Source: Candidatus Yanofskybacteria bacterium RIFCSPHIGHO2_01_FULL_43_32 (GTDB taxonomy: Bacteria > Patescibacteriota > Minisyncoccia > 2-02-FULL-40-12 > GWA2-44-9). From it: a stretch of 37,750 nucleotides of DNA. The notes beneath the pieces are model-generated. The model made no database searches. It was not told the DNA's origin and saw only the letters and a program-made list of their open reading frames with translations. How positions within the stretch are numbered: position 1 is the first letter of the stretch; the number at the start of each line of letters is the position of its first letter. This document shows, piece after piece, positions 8,636-17,101 of the stretch. The position numbers were made by a program, and so were the translations under genes. The stretch lies in the NCBI GenBank assembly GCA_001794125.1, contig MGJF01000002.1:1-37750 (forward strand), given 5' to 3'.

Positions 8636-9805
8636 ATGAAAAATAGTTTGAAGAAAAGAATTTTAATCGTAACAGGCATATACCCTCCTGACATAGGCGG
8701 GCCGGCTTCGTATGCAAGAACTTTGGCTCAAAGATTGTCGAAAGATTACGAAGTTAAAATTATTACATACTCATCGGTCAGGAAATATGGCCAAGATAAA
8801 AATTATCCATTTTCCGTAAAGAGAATTTGGAAGAAAATTCCCTGGTTTTTTAGGCACGCCGTATACGCCATGAAAGTTTTTTGCGCCTGTAAAAATAACG
8901 ATATTATATATTCGTTGAGTACTTTAAACGGAGCAATCCCATCTTTAATGGGTGCGAGATTTTTTAAGAAAAAGTTTTTTATTAGAATAGCCGGTGACTA
9001 CGCCTGGCAAGTGGCGGTAGAAAAAAACAAAACCGGCTTGCTGATAGATGATTTTCAAAAGGCAAAAAAAACGGGCTGGATAGGATTTTTGCATAAGGTT
9101 CAAGTTTGGGTCTGCAAAAAAGCCGATGTGATTATTGTTCCTTCTGAATATTTGGCGAGTATCGTCCGGGGTTGGGGTGTCTCGGACGATAAAATAAAAG
9201 TTATTTATAATGGAGTTGATTTTAAGAGTGCAAACATCAGTCAGGAAGAAGCCAAGAAAAAAATAGGAATTTATGGAGATATTATATTGTCTGCGGGACG
9301 CTTGGTGCCTTGGAAAGGTTTCCGCATGTTAATAAAGATAATGCCTCGCCTTTCGGAAATAAGCCAGCTTTTCCGTTTGGTCATAGTCGGCGACGGGCCT
9401 GATAAAAAAACACTAGAATCAATGGTTAAAAATCTTGGCTTAGAAAGAAAGGTTTACTTGGTCGGCAGAAAATCACAGGAAGAACTGGCAACCTACATGG
9501 CCGCCGCCGATGTGTTTGTTTTAAATTCAGGATACGAAGGTTTCTCGCATCAAATATTGGAAGCAATGACTGCCGGCGTGCCTGTCATTGCAACAGCCGT
9601 AGGAGGAAATAAAGAAGTTATAAAGCAAGGAGAAAATGGTTTCATGGTTAAATATCAGGACGAATTTAATCTTATTGAGGCCATTAAATCACTTTGGCAA
9701 AATCAGGGATTACAGGAAGAATTTAAAAAAGAAGGGAAGAAGACGGCAGAAAACTTCAGTTCTGAAAAAATGTTTGAAGAAACGGTTAAAATATTAACCC
9801 AATAA
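8636..9805 (+). CDS. GT4-family glycosyltransferase
   Basis: 389 residues. It begins KKRILIVTGIYPPDIGGPASYARTL in style with GPASY as the acceptor loop (motif near residues 20-25). The C-terminal half has VIYNGVDF, LSAGRLVPWKGFRMLI, LVIVGDGPDKKTLE and EX7E in YEGFSHQILEAM (E301, E309), then VIATAVGGNKEVI. The start codon follows the preceding stop directly, without a spacer, which fits translational coupling. In the family such enzymes add single sugars to lipid-linked intermediates at the inner membrane face. The exact linkage cannot be inferred. Confidence 0.9.
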   Translation: MKNSLKKRILIVTGIYPPDIGGPASYARTLAQRLSKDYEVKIITYSSVRKYGQDKNYPFSVKRIWKKIPWFFRHAVYAMKVFCACKNNDIIYSLSTLNGAIPSLMGARFFKKKFFIRIAGDYAWQVAVEKNKTGLLIDDFQKAKKTGWIGFLHKVQVWVCKKADVIIVPSEYLASIVRGWGVSDDKIKVIYNGVDFKSANISQEEAKKKIGIYGDIILSAGRLVPWKGFRMLIKIMPRLSEISQLFRLVIVGDGPDKKTLESMVKNLGLERKVYLVGRKSQEELATYMAAADVFVLNSGYEGFSHQILEAMTAGVPVIATAVGGNKEVIKQGENGFMVKYQDEFNLIEAIKSLWQNQGLQEEFKKEGKKTAENFSSEKMFEETVKILTQ

Positions 9806-9806
9806 C

Positions 9807-10925
9807 ATGGCCAAGCTTTTAATGATAACTGGATTGGGTGGCGCGGTGGACTTAGCTTCGGATAAAAAGGGCGCTTTTTACTATACCTTAGAAGAGTTCC
9901 AAAAATACTGGGACAGGATTGATATTGTGGTTCCTCGAATTAAGAATCCTGTAAAAAATTTTTTTGGAAATGTTTTTATCCATTCTTCGCCATTACCTCT
10001 TTTTTTTCATCCGCTATTTTTTATTTATAAAATATTAAAACTTAACCGGGAAGTTAAATTTGATTTAATGACGGTTCATGAATTCCCACCTTTTTATAAC
10101 GGGATTGGGGCGTGGATTGTTTCTGTTTTTACCGAGATATCCTATGTTCTAGAAATTCACCATGTTCCCGGTTATCCCAAAGCAGGTAATATAAAAGAAA
10201 AAATATATAGGTGGTTAATGGGTTGGTTTGTTCGTTTTGATGCAAGAAGGGCCAAGGCAGTTCGGGTGGTTAATCAGAAAGAAACGCCTGATTTTCTTAT
10301 CAAAGCCGGCGTACCCAGAGAAAAAATAATATATATCCCATCGGCCTACATTGACTTGTTGGTTTTCAGGCCGATGGATTTACCCAAGAAATATGACCTG
10401 ATATTTGTTGGCAGGTTAGTTGAAAACAAAGGGACTAACTTATTGATAGAGGCGGTAAATAAACTCAAGATAAAAAATTTAAGCTTAAAAACAATTATAG
10501 TCGGCGACGGGCCCCTAAAAGAAAAAATTAAATTACAAATCATAAAGCATAAATTACAAGATCACATTTTGCTGTATGGCCGAGCCAAAGATTCTACGGA
10601 AATAGCGCGGTTATTAAATGAATCAAAAACCCTTGTGATGCCGTCTTATAACGAAGGCGGTCCCAGGGTGATTGTAGAAGCCTTGGCTTGCGGAGTTCCG
10701 GTATTGGCAACACCAGTTGGGATAGTGCCTGATTTGCTCAAAAACGGTCATGGAGGGGAGATTATAGGTTGGGATGCTAATGACATTGCCCGAAAGGCAG
10801 AGGGGCTGTTAAATGATTCGGGTAAGTATCAAAGATACAGTCAGAGCGGTTCGGAGATGGCAGAACAATTTGAAAAGAAAAAAGCTATAAAAAACTATGC
10901 AGAAAAACTCCAAAATCTGATTTAA
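9807..10925 (+). CDS. GT4-family glycosyltransferase
   Basis: 372 residues. The N-terminal domain contains GAFYYTLEEF and VLEIHHVPGYPKAG, a His-rich loop seen in GT4 members near the acceptor site. The C-terminal domain has LIFVGRLVENKGTNLLIEA, TIIVGDGPLKEKI and EX7E in YNEGGPRVIVEAL (E283, E291), followed by VLATPVGIVPDLL. One base separates it from the previous gene, and its stop codon shares a base with the next start (TAATG). It is part of the run of glycosyltransferases that probably assemble one repeat unit in order. Confidence 0.9.
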   Translation: MAKLLMITGLGGAVDLASDKKGAFYYTLEEFQKYWDRIDIVVPRIKNPVKNFFGNVFIHSSPLPLFFHPLFFIYKILKLNREVKFDLMTVHEFPPFYNGIGAWIVSVFTEISYVLEIHHVPGYPKAGNIKEKIYRWLMGWFVRFDARRAKAVRVVNQKETPDFLIKAGVPREKIIYIPSAYIDLLVFRPMDLPKKYDLIFVGRLVENKGTNLLIEAVNKLKIKNLSLKTIIVGDGPLKEKIKLQIIKHKLQDHILLYGRAKDSTEIARLLNESKTLVMPSYNEGGPRVIVEALACGVPVLATPVGIVPDLLKNGHGGEIIGWDANDIARKAEGLLNDSGKYQRYSQSGSEMAEQFEKKKAIKNYAEKLQNLI

Positions 10926-11974
10926 TGAAGAACTTATTGATAATTGCCCAAAAGGTTGACGCAGAAGATGATTTGCTTGGGTTTTTTGTTGAGTGGATTC
11001 GGGAATTTGCTAAATATTTTGACCGGGTATCTGTAATAACGCTTACAAAAGGGAATTATCAATTGCCCGGAAATGTTTTTGTGTATTCTCTTGGTAAAGA
11101 AAGGGGCAATTCAAAAATTGCCCGGGCGTTTAATTTTTATAAATACTTATTTCAATTGGTTCCCAAATCAAGCGGGATTTTTGCCCATATGTCGCCGGTA
11201 TTTGTAGTTGCGTCATGGCCAGTAGCAATTATCTACAAGAAAAAAATAATTCTGTGGTATTTGCATCGTTCAATAACATCGAAACTCAAAATAGCTGAAA
11301 AACTTTGTTATAAAATTGTTACGGCAGTCAAAGAAAGCCTGGTCGGATTTAAAAGCAAAAAAATAGTAGAAACCGGACACGGTATTAGTGTGGAAAAATT
11401 CAAAACAGATAGGAATTGGACAGACGGGGCGGTTAAGATTTTAAGCGTAGGGAGGGTCTCCAAAATAAAAGACTATGAAACCCTTCTTCGCGCGGCCCGC
11501 ATCCTCAAAGATGGGTTTATTGATTTTAATATTGAAATAGTCGGCCGACCGATTATGCTGCCTGACTTTCCGTATTTTGAATATCTAAAATCATTGAATA
11601 AAGAACTTAATTTGGACGACGTCGTTAGGTTTATTGGATTTGTATCTCACAACAAGATTGTTGATTACTACAAAAAATCAGATATTGTTGTGGGCATGAC
11701 TCCTAAGGGGGGAATAGATAAGTCATTGCTGGAAGCTATGGCTTCGGGGGCTCTGATTTTGACATCCAACGAAGAGATGGCCAGATATCTTGGAAAATAT
11801 GATAAAGAATTAGTCTTTGACTATGGTAAGTCTAGAGATTTAGCTGATAAACTAGTGCAGGTAATTAATTGGTCGTTTCTCCAAAAGAATGAAACCTCTG
11901 ATTTTCTTTCGGATTCCGTAAAAAAATTCCATAATTTGGAAAACCTCATTGAAAAAATAACAAAATTATATTAA
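10925..11974 (+). CDS. GT4-like glycosyltransferase with altered EX7E motif
   Basis: 349 residues. The fold is clear from LLIIAQKVDAEDD at the start and, in the C-terminal half, KILSVGRVSKIKDYETLLRA, IEIVGRP and VRFIGFVSHNKIVDYYKKSD. The donor-site segment reads GMTPKGGIDKSLLEAMASG: the second Glu (LLEAM) is kept, but the position eight residues before it is Gly instead of Glu. The family uses the first Glu at the donor sugar, so activity or specificity may differ. It shares one base with the previous gene and is followed after 16 bases by another GT4. Confidence 0.82.
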   Translation: MKNLLIIAQKVDAEDDLLGFFVEWIREFAKYFDRVSVITLTKGNYQLPGNVFVYSLGKERGNSKIARAFNFYKYLFQLVPKSSGIFAHMSPVFVVASWPVAIIYKKKIILWYLHRSITSKLKIAEKLCYKIVTAVKESLVGFKSKKIVETGHGISVEKFKTDRNWTDGAVKILSVGRVSKIKDYETLLRAARILKDGFIDFNIEIVGRPIMLPDFPYFEYLKSLNKELNLDDVVRFIGFVSHNKIVDYYKKSDIVVGMTPKGGIDKSLLEAMASGALILTSNEEMARYLGKYDKELVFDYGKSRDLADKLVQVINWSFLQKNETSDFLSDSVKKFHNLENLIEKITKLY

Positions 11975-11990
11975 CATCTGACCGATAGAC

Positions 11991-13085
11991 ATGAGAACTC
12001 TTTTTTTGGGCAATTATGATCCTGGATATGCCAGAAACCGCATCCTTGTAAAGGGGATGATTGAGAATGGGGTAGAGGTAGTTTGCTGTAATGGGGGCAA
12101 TACCGGGGGGATTAGAAAATTCTGGAGATTGATGGTTGGATATTTTCAAATTCCCGATAAGCATTTTGATCTTGTAATTGTTGCATTTCCTCCGCAAGAA
12201 ACAATGGTGGCAATGGCTCCTATATTGTCTTTTATGCGTCTGTTTCGTCGCATTCCGGTAGTGGTTGATATGCTTACTTCTCACTATGAGGGTTACATAC
12301 TTGACCGGAAGAAATATTCTCCCCAGAGCTTTCATGCGAAGTGGTATAAATGGCTTGATAGAACAGCTGTCCGGTTGGCTGATTTTGCTATCGTAAACTG
12401 TACTTTGGGTGGCAAATTTTTAACTGATGAGCTGGGTATTCCTGCTAAAAAAATAATCACGGTTTTTAACGGAGCAGATGACAGTCTTTTTAAAAAACCA
12501 GAAAAAGAAAACGAACCTAAAGATTCCCAAAAATTTTTAGTACATTTTCACGGCAACTTCCTGCCTCTTCACGGTGTTCCATATATCATTCAGGCAGCGA
12601 ATATCCTGAAGAATGAAAATATCCAGTTTCAAATTGTCGGAGAGGGGAAAAGCCATAACGCGTATCGGAAAATGGCTGACGACCTTGGGCTTAAAAATAT
12701 AACTTGGACCGGCCGTGTTCCTTATGAAAGCCTCCCTTCATATATAAGCAAAGCGGATGTTTGTCTGAGCATATTTGGAGATACATCTAAAACTGAAACA
12801 GTCATACCTAATAAAATTTTTGAAGTTATCGCCATGGGAAAAGCCATTATCACAGCCGACACTGAAGCTGTGAGAGAAATATTTAAAGACGGAGAAAATA
12901 TATTATTTTGCCGGAAGGCAGACCCTACCAGTTTGGCCGAAATCATTTTAAAACTAAAGAACGACGCCGGGCTTATGAACAAAATAACCCAAAATAGCCA
13001 CGCATTATTCATGGATAAATTCAGCAAAAAGGAAATAGTCAGAGATTTAATAAATACTCTCAAGATGAAGGGCTATAAATTATGA
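11991..13085 (+). CDS. GT4-family glycosyltransferase
   Basis: 364 residues. Landmarks are LFLGNYDPGYARNRILVKGM, FNGADDSLF, LVHFHGNFLPLHGVPYII, QIVGEGKSHNAYRKM and TVIPNKIFEVIAMGKAI, the donor-site helix in which only the second Glu of EX7E is kept, as in the WbuB-like branch of GT4 (PNK/PLKxFEyma). Its start (LVKGMIENGVEVV) and middle are clearly related to the product at 28087-29142 (CIKGLSENGVEVV, FRGAFMPESGVEYAI), so the two are paralogues. It follows the preceding gene after 16 bases and overlaps the next by four (ATGA). Confidence 0.88.
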   Translation: MRTLFLGNYDPGYARNRILVKGMIENGVEVVCCNGGNTGGIRKFWRLMVGYFQIPDKHFDLVIVAFPPQETMVAMAPILSFMRLFRRIPVVVDMLTSHYEGYILDRKKYSPQSFHAKWYKWLDRTAVRLADFAIVNCTLGGKFLTDELGIPAKKIITVFNGADDSLFKKPEKENEPKDSQKFLVHFHGNFLPLHGVPYIIQAANILKNENIQFQIVGEGKSHNAYRKMADDLGLKNITWTGRVPYESLPSYISKADVCLSIFGDTSKTETVIPNKIFEVIAMGKAIITADTEAVREIFKDGENILFCRKADPTSLAEIILKLKNDAGLMNKITQNSHALFMDKFSKKEIVRDLINTLKMKGYKL

Positions 13086-14245
13086 AAATCCTGGTTACCG
13101 GCTACGCTTTCGTAAGAAAAAATTATTTAGACGTTTTTAAATATTATCACGGCAATGATGGTATTTACTTCTTGTTACCGAAAACATGGAAGATAAAAAG
13201 CGGTAAAGTTGTTTATCGGCCACCCGTTGAAGAAAATATTTTTACGACCGGAACTTATTTTCACCACTCTCAATATCCACTATTGGGCGGGTTGCTCAAA
13301 GGCTGGATGCCATGGCTACCTTTCTTTTTAATCCGGCAAAGGGAAAAGAAATTTGATATTTTGTTCAGCGCTACTGAGCCGTCTCTTTTGACGGCGCTCT
13401 ACCAAAGTATTTGGGCTAAAATTTTCGGAACTAAGCACGTTCTTTTTACCTGGGAGAACGTACCTTATCAAGACAAATTCCGAGGATTTAACTTGTTATT
13501 CAAAAGAACGATTATAAAACTCAATATGTTTTTAAGCGATGCTATTATCTGCGGAAATCAAAAAGCGGCGGCGATAATGAGAGAATATACAAAAAAACCT
13601 ACTCCGGTTATCCCAATGAGCGGAGTGGACAAGGAATTCTTTAAACGTCTTGATCTGGAAAAAAAATTCAGAGAGCACGATTTTAGAGGGAAAATAGTTT
13701 ATTCTTTCGTCGGCTCAATAAGTTACCGTAAGGGCATTCATTTGATAATCAGAGCACTGAAGGATGTTGTTGAAAAAATACCCAATGCAGTTCTTTTTAT
13801 AGCCGGTAGCGGGGAATACGAGGGAGAGATAGATAAAGTTATAAAAGAAACAGGAATGGCTTCGTATATATTCAGAGCCCCTTGGATCAGTCATGAAGAA
13901 ATGCGCGAATTGCTTTCAATTACCGATGTTTTTGTTTATCCCAGTCTGCCCTATAAAGGCTGGGCGGATCAGCTGGGATATTCAACCATGGAGGCATCAT
14001 TAATGGAGTTGCCGGTTATTACCACCAATTCGGGTTCTCTTGATGAGGTTGTCAAAGATAACAAAACAGGTATTTTGATTGCCCCTGATAATTTAGACGA
14101 ACTTCGGAGGGCCATGATTAAGCTTGGCCTTGATGAGGATTTGAGAAAAAAGCTTGGCACGGAAGCAAGAAGGTTTATGATTGAAAATTTCGGTCACGAT
14201 GTTGTCGCCGCTAAGTTTAAAGAATTTTTTCACAGTTTAAAATAA
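13082..14245 (+). CDS. GT4-family glycosyltransferase
   Basis: 387 residues, last of the seven-gene glycosyltransferase run. It has ILFSATEPSLLTAL in the N-terminal domain, then VYSFVGSISYRKGIHLIIRA, LFIAGSGEYEGEID, and a donor segment YKGWADQLGYSTMEASLME in which Asp (D296) replaces the first Glu of EX7E and E304 is the second. VITTNSGSLDEVV follows. The start overlaps the previous stop by four bases (ATGA). The stop codon is directly followed by a hairpin shared with the converging radical SAM gene. Confidence 0.88.
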   Translation: MKILVTGYAFVRKNYLDVFKYYHGNDGIYFLLPKTWKIKSGKVVYRPPVEENIFTTGTYFHHSQYPLLGGLLKGWMPWLPFFLIRQREKKFDILFSATEPSLLTALYQSIWAKIFGTKHVLFTWENVPYQDKFRGFNLLFKRTIIKLNMFLSDAIICGNQKAAAIMREYTKKPTPVIPMSGVDKEFFKRLDLEKKFREHDFRGKIVYSFVGSISYRKGIHLIIRALKDVVEKIPNAVLFIAGSGEYEGEIDKVIKETGMASYIFRAPWISHEEMRELLSITDVFVYPSLPYKGWADQLGYSTMEASLMELPVITTNSGSLDEVVKDNKTGILIAPDNLDELRRAMIKLGLDEDLRKKLGTEARRFMIENFGHDVVAAKFKEFFHSLK

Positions 14246-14264
14246 AAACCCCGATGGGGGGTTT
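14246..14264 (-). terminator. Intrinsic terminator between convergent genes
   Basis: AAACCCC at 14246-14252 pairs with GGGGTTT at 14258-14264 across a five-base loop. Read on the minus strand the stem is followed by TTTTTATTTT, so it mainly ends the radical SAM gene, whose stop codon (14263-14265) overlaps the stem. The T-tract on the plus strand is short, so it is a weaker stop for the operon ending at 14245. Confidence 0.8.
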
Positions 14265-15744
14265 AAGTAGTTGACCTTAAAATGTGCTTGGGAATATTTG
14301 TCTGACCCATTGAATGCTCGTAGCGGATAGCCGGAGCGCCGGGATTGAAGGGGATGTTTAATTTATCCCGGACATCTTTTTCAACGAAGTCTCTTAGTTC
14401 AACAAGTTGTTCCGGACTCAAATAATCGGTATAGACGAATGATTGATATCCGCCTTCAGGATTGCCCTTATAGTAATCAGCGGTTATTCGGTAATCAACT
14501 TCTATGCCGTATAATTTGTTTCCGGTTTTTTTGTAAGTATATACCCAGACATTCGGATTGTCCGGATGAGGGACGGCGTGGTCATAATAAGGTGTTCCGG
14601 GGTAGGTGGTAATAATCGTGATGTCAAAATCATCGGGTCTGACTTTCAGGAGCCAATCCCTTGTTTCCATGACTGTTTCTTGCGATTCTCCGGGGTGGCC
14701 GATAGACATTAAAGCCTTAATTTTCAGGCCATGTTTTCTGGCGATTTCAAGGCATCTGGCATTGTCTTCTCGGGTGGCTTTTTTGTTTATATTTTCCAGA
14801 ATTATTGGCGAGCCGGACTCAAAACCGACCAATATCCACCTAAAACCTGCTCGGTACATGGCTTCAGCCTGTTCTTCGGTAAAAAGTTCGGATTTGATGA
14901 AGCCTCTTAACCGGAATTCGGTATTGAGAGTTTTTTGCGTTTCGGCAATCAAATTCATTAGTTCAATGACTTTTTTATTCACATTCAACTCGTCGTCATA
15001 CATCATGAATCCTCTAATTCCGTATGTTTGAAATATGTGTTTCATCTCAGTCACGATATTTTCGCTGGTTCGCATACGTACCCGGCGAAGAGAAGGCGAT
15101 TCGCGTCCGCCGCAGAATCCGCATTCAAAAGGACATCCCAACTGGGCAATCATACTTATGGCCCGGATATTATCTATCTGGTAATGGTAGCTTTCAACAT
15201 CCACCAAATGTCTAGCTGGAAACGGCAGTTCTTCCAGGTGCTTATTGGTTAAGAATAGAACTGATTTGGGAATATCGGCGTCGATTAGTTTGGGAGCTTT
15301 TTCTTTTAAGGCATCAAAGACAGCTTCTTCGCCGTCACCGGCTACCAGCACATCAAAATCCTGGTTTAACTGATTAAGGGCCGTAGTGGCCCGCCCTTTA
15401 ATATTTAACCCCAACTCTCGTTTATATGCCGCATTTACGACCGTAACATGGGTACCGCCCAAAATAACCCTGGCATTAGGTTTGACTGACTTGATGGAAT
15501 TTAAAATTTTGACGGTTGCGGGTAATTGCGGAGTGGTGGCAGTGATTCCGAAAATTTCAACGTCGCTGGCTATACAATAGTCTACTACCACATTTTCAAA
15601 ATTAGCGATTCCTGACAAGTCTATTACATCAACTTTCCATCCGGAATTTTCCAAAACGGCCGCAACTTTTAATATACCCAAAGTCATAAATACCCGTTCG
15701 TCTAAAAGGAAGATAGACGGAGGGATTATCAGACAAATTTTCAT
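14263..15744 (-). CDS. B12-binding-domain radical SAM enzyme
   Basis: 493 residues. The N-terminal part (about 1-150) has the B12-binding layout of class B methylase-like radical SAM proteins: MKICLIIPPS, TLGILKVAAVLE, GITATTPQLPATVKI, VILGGTHVTVV and VAGDGEE. The radical SAM core starts at about residue 195 with the [4Fe-4S] cluster motif CPFECGFC (C204, C208, C211), then SENIVTEM, MMYDDELNVNKK and ILVGFESGSP. The C-terminal 120 residues resemble no domain I can name. Such enzymes typically methylate unreactive carbons or rearrange rings, using cobalamin and SAM. The substrate is unknown; the setting suggests a sugar or lipid carrier. It stands alone on the minus strand, with a predicted promoter at 15780-15808 and an AAGG-type ribosome site before the ATG. 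Confidence 0.88.
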   Translation of the reverse strand: MKICLIIPPSIFLLDERVFMTLGILKVAAVLENSGWKVDVIDLSGIANFENVVVDYCIASDVEIFGITATTPQLPATVKILNSIKSVKPNARVILGGTHVTVVNAAYKRELGLNIKGRATTALNQLNQDFDVLVAGDGEEAVFDALKEKAPKLIDADIPKSVLFLTNKHLEELPFPARHLVDVESYHYQIDNIRAISMIAQLGCPFECGFCGGRESPSLRRVRMRTSENIVTEMKHIFQTYGIRGFMMYDDELNVNKKVIELMNLIAETQKTLNTEFRLRGFIKSELFTEEQAEAMYRAGFRWILVGFESGSPIILENINKKATREDNARCLEIARKHGLKIKALMSIGHPGESQETVMETRDWLLKVRPDDFDITIITTYPGTPYYDHAVPHPDNPNVWVYTYKKTGNKLYGIEVDYRITADYYKGNPEGGYQSFVYTDYLSPEQLVELRDFVEKDVRDKLNIPFNPGAPAIRYEHSMGQTNIPKHILRSTT

Positions 15745-15779
15745 TCTGACCTTTTTTTAAACGAACCCTGGTTTAAGTT

Positions 15780-15808
15780 ACTTTAAAACGATATTTACCG
15801 ACTTTCAA
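15780..15808 (-). promoter_or_regulatory. Predicted promoter of the radical SAM gene
   Basis: On the minus strand, TTGAAA (15803-15808), a 17-base spacer and TAAAGT (15780-15785). It precedes the ATG at 15744 by 35 bases. Confidence 0.45.
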
Positions 15809-15810
15809 TA

Positions 15811-15839
15811 TTGACCCAGCATATTTTTTATTCTATAAT
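15811..15839 (+). promoter_or_regulatory. Distal promoter of the 15914 operon
   Basis: TTGACC at 15811-15816, a 17-base spacer and TATAAT at 15834-15839: a near-consensus sigma70 promoter. Transcription should begin near 15846, just before the inverted repeat at 15849-15880, so this transcript would start with a hairpin. Confidence 0.7.
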
Positions 15840-15848
15840 AACAAGCGA

Positions 15849-15880
15849 GAATGAATTGAAAATTTATTTTCAATTCATTC
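15849..15880 (+). promoter_or_regulatory. Perfect 14-bp inverted repeat (5' hairpin or operator)
   Basis: GAATGAATTGAAAA at 15849-15862 and its exact reverse complement at 15867-15880, with a TTTA loop. It lies between two promoter boxes (15834-15839 and 15902-15907). It could be an RNA stem at the 5' end of the distal transcript, or a dimer operator controlling the proximal promoter. No T-tract follows it, so it is not a standard terminator. Confidence 0.8.
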
Positions 15881-15901
15881 GAGAGAAGTTAATATACAAA
15901 G

Positions 15902-15907
15902 TATAAT
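15902..15907 (+). promoter_or_regulatory. Proximal -10 box of the 15914 gene
   Basis: A consensus TATAAT ends six bases before the ATG at 15914, so transcription from it would start at or next to the start codon (leaderless). No good -35 box is seen, and the palindrome at 15849-15880 takes up the upstream DNA. Confidence 0.5.
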
Positions 15908-15913
15908 TTTTTA

Positions 15914-17056
15914 ATGAAAAGTTTGTTGTATATAGCAAATTTAAGATTACCGACCGAAAAAGCCTATGGTATCCAGATTGCCAAAATGTGCGAAGCTTTT
16001 GCCGACCCTGAGTTGAAATTTAAAGTTGCTCTAATTTACCCAAAGAGAAATAATCCCAATATCAAAGAAAATGTCTTTGATTATTATTCGGTCAAAAATA
16101 ATTTTGAGGCCAAGAGGGTTTGGGCTCCTGATTTTTATTTTTCGGGCAAGTTAGACACAATATCAGTTTTAATAAAAAATTTTATCTCTGCTATTTTTTT
16201 AAGTATTTACACTTTGTTTAAAAAATCGGATATTATTTATTCTCGGGATGAACTGCCTTTGTTTCTATTAAGTTTTTTCAAGAACAATTTAATATTTGAG
16301 GCTCATCGTTTTTCAAATTCCCGCAAAATGTTCTACAGAAGATTTAAAAATATAAATTTAAAAGTGGTGGTTATTACTAAGCATTTGAAAGAAGATTTTT
16401 TGAGAATTGGTTTTAGACCGGAAAACATATTGATAGCTCCCGATGGGGTTGATTTGGCGGAGTTTGATACGGGTGTTTCTAAAGAAGGGGCCAGAGGTAA
16501 AACCGGTCTGCCGTTAAACGCAAGAATAGCAATGTATACAGGGCACCTTTTTGAATGGAAAGGCGCAAATGCACTTCTTGAAACCGCCCGGCAATGCAAG
16601 GATGTTTTATTTGTTTTTGTAGGAGGTATGTCGACTGATATAGATAAATTTAAAGTCAAAGCGAAATCAATGGAATTGAACAATGTTTTGGTACTGGGCC
16701 ATCAGCCACACAGGGATATCCCGATATTTTTAAAAGCAGCCGATGTTTTACTTTTGCCTAATTCTTCCCGAGAAGATGTTTCCCGATCTTATACTTCTCC
16801 TTTAAAACTTTTTGAATACATGGCTTCAAAGCGACCTATCATAGCTTCTGACATCCCTTCTTTGAGGGAGGTTTTAGACGAAGACATTGCAGTTTTTGCA
16901 GTTTCCGATGATTCAAATTCATGGGCAGATAAGATAAAATCAGTTCTGTCCGATGGTGATTTGAGCGAGAATTTGTCCAGCCGCGCTTTTGAGCGAGCGG
17001 GGAATTATACCTGGGCCAAAAGAGTGGAAAAAATCATAGGATTTATTAACTCTTGA
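15914..17056 (+). CDS. GT4-family glycosyltransferase
   Basis: 380 residues. It begins SLLYIANLRLPTEKAYGIQI with EKAYGIQIAKM as acceptor loop, and has FEAHRFSNSRKMF, VVVITKHLKEDFL, APDGVDLAEFD, AMYTGHLFEWKGANALLE and a donor segment SRSYTSPLKLFEYMASKRP, the SPLKLFEYMA form in which the second Glu of EX7E is kept. IIASDIPSLREVL follows. It is first in the operon that continues with the nucleotide-sugar genes; a 45-base gap with its own possible promoter separates it from the dehydratase gene. Confidence 0.9.
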   Translation: MKSLLYIANLRLPTEKAYGIQIAKMCEAFADPELKFKVALIYPKRNNPNIKENVFDYYSVKNNFEAKRVWAPDFYFSGKLDTISVLIKNFISAIFLSIYTLFKKSDIIYSRDELPLFLLSFFKNNLIFEAHRFSNSRKMFYRRFKNINLKVVVITKHLKEDFLRIGFRPENILIAPDGVDLAEFDTGVSKEGARGKTGLPLNARIAMYTGHLFEWKGANALLETARQCKDVLFVFVGGMSTDIDKFKVKAKSMELNNVLVLGHQPHRDIPIFLKAADVLLLPNSSREDVSRSYTSPLKLFEYMASKRPIIASDIPSLREVLDEDIAVFAVSDDSNSWADKIKSVLSDGDLSENLSSRAFERAGNYTWAKRVEKIIGFINS

Positions 17057-17081
17057 AATAGGACCTTTGTTGTTGTAAATT
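17053..17081 (+). promoter_or_regulatory. Possible internal promoter before the GDP-mannose dehydratase gene
   Basis: TTGAAA at 17053-17058, overlapping the end of the preceding gene, a 17-base spacer and TAAATT at 17076-17081, giving a leader of about 13 bases before the ATG at 17102. Confidence 0.35.
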
Positions 17082-17101
17082 ATAGGTCAAAACAATCATA
17101 C

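Noticed and set aside
11946-12335. Minus-strand open frame of 129 codons
   Set aside because: Antisense to the start of a clear GT4 gene; low-complexity His/Lys-rich translation typical of a shadow frame.
14606-15031. Plus-strand open frame of 141 codons
   Set aside because: Antisense to the radical SAM gene, which has its cluster motif intact; the Ser/Phe-rich translation is a shadow.
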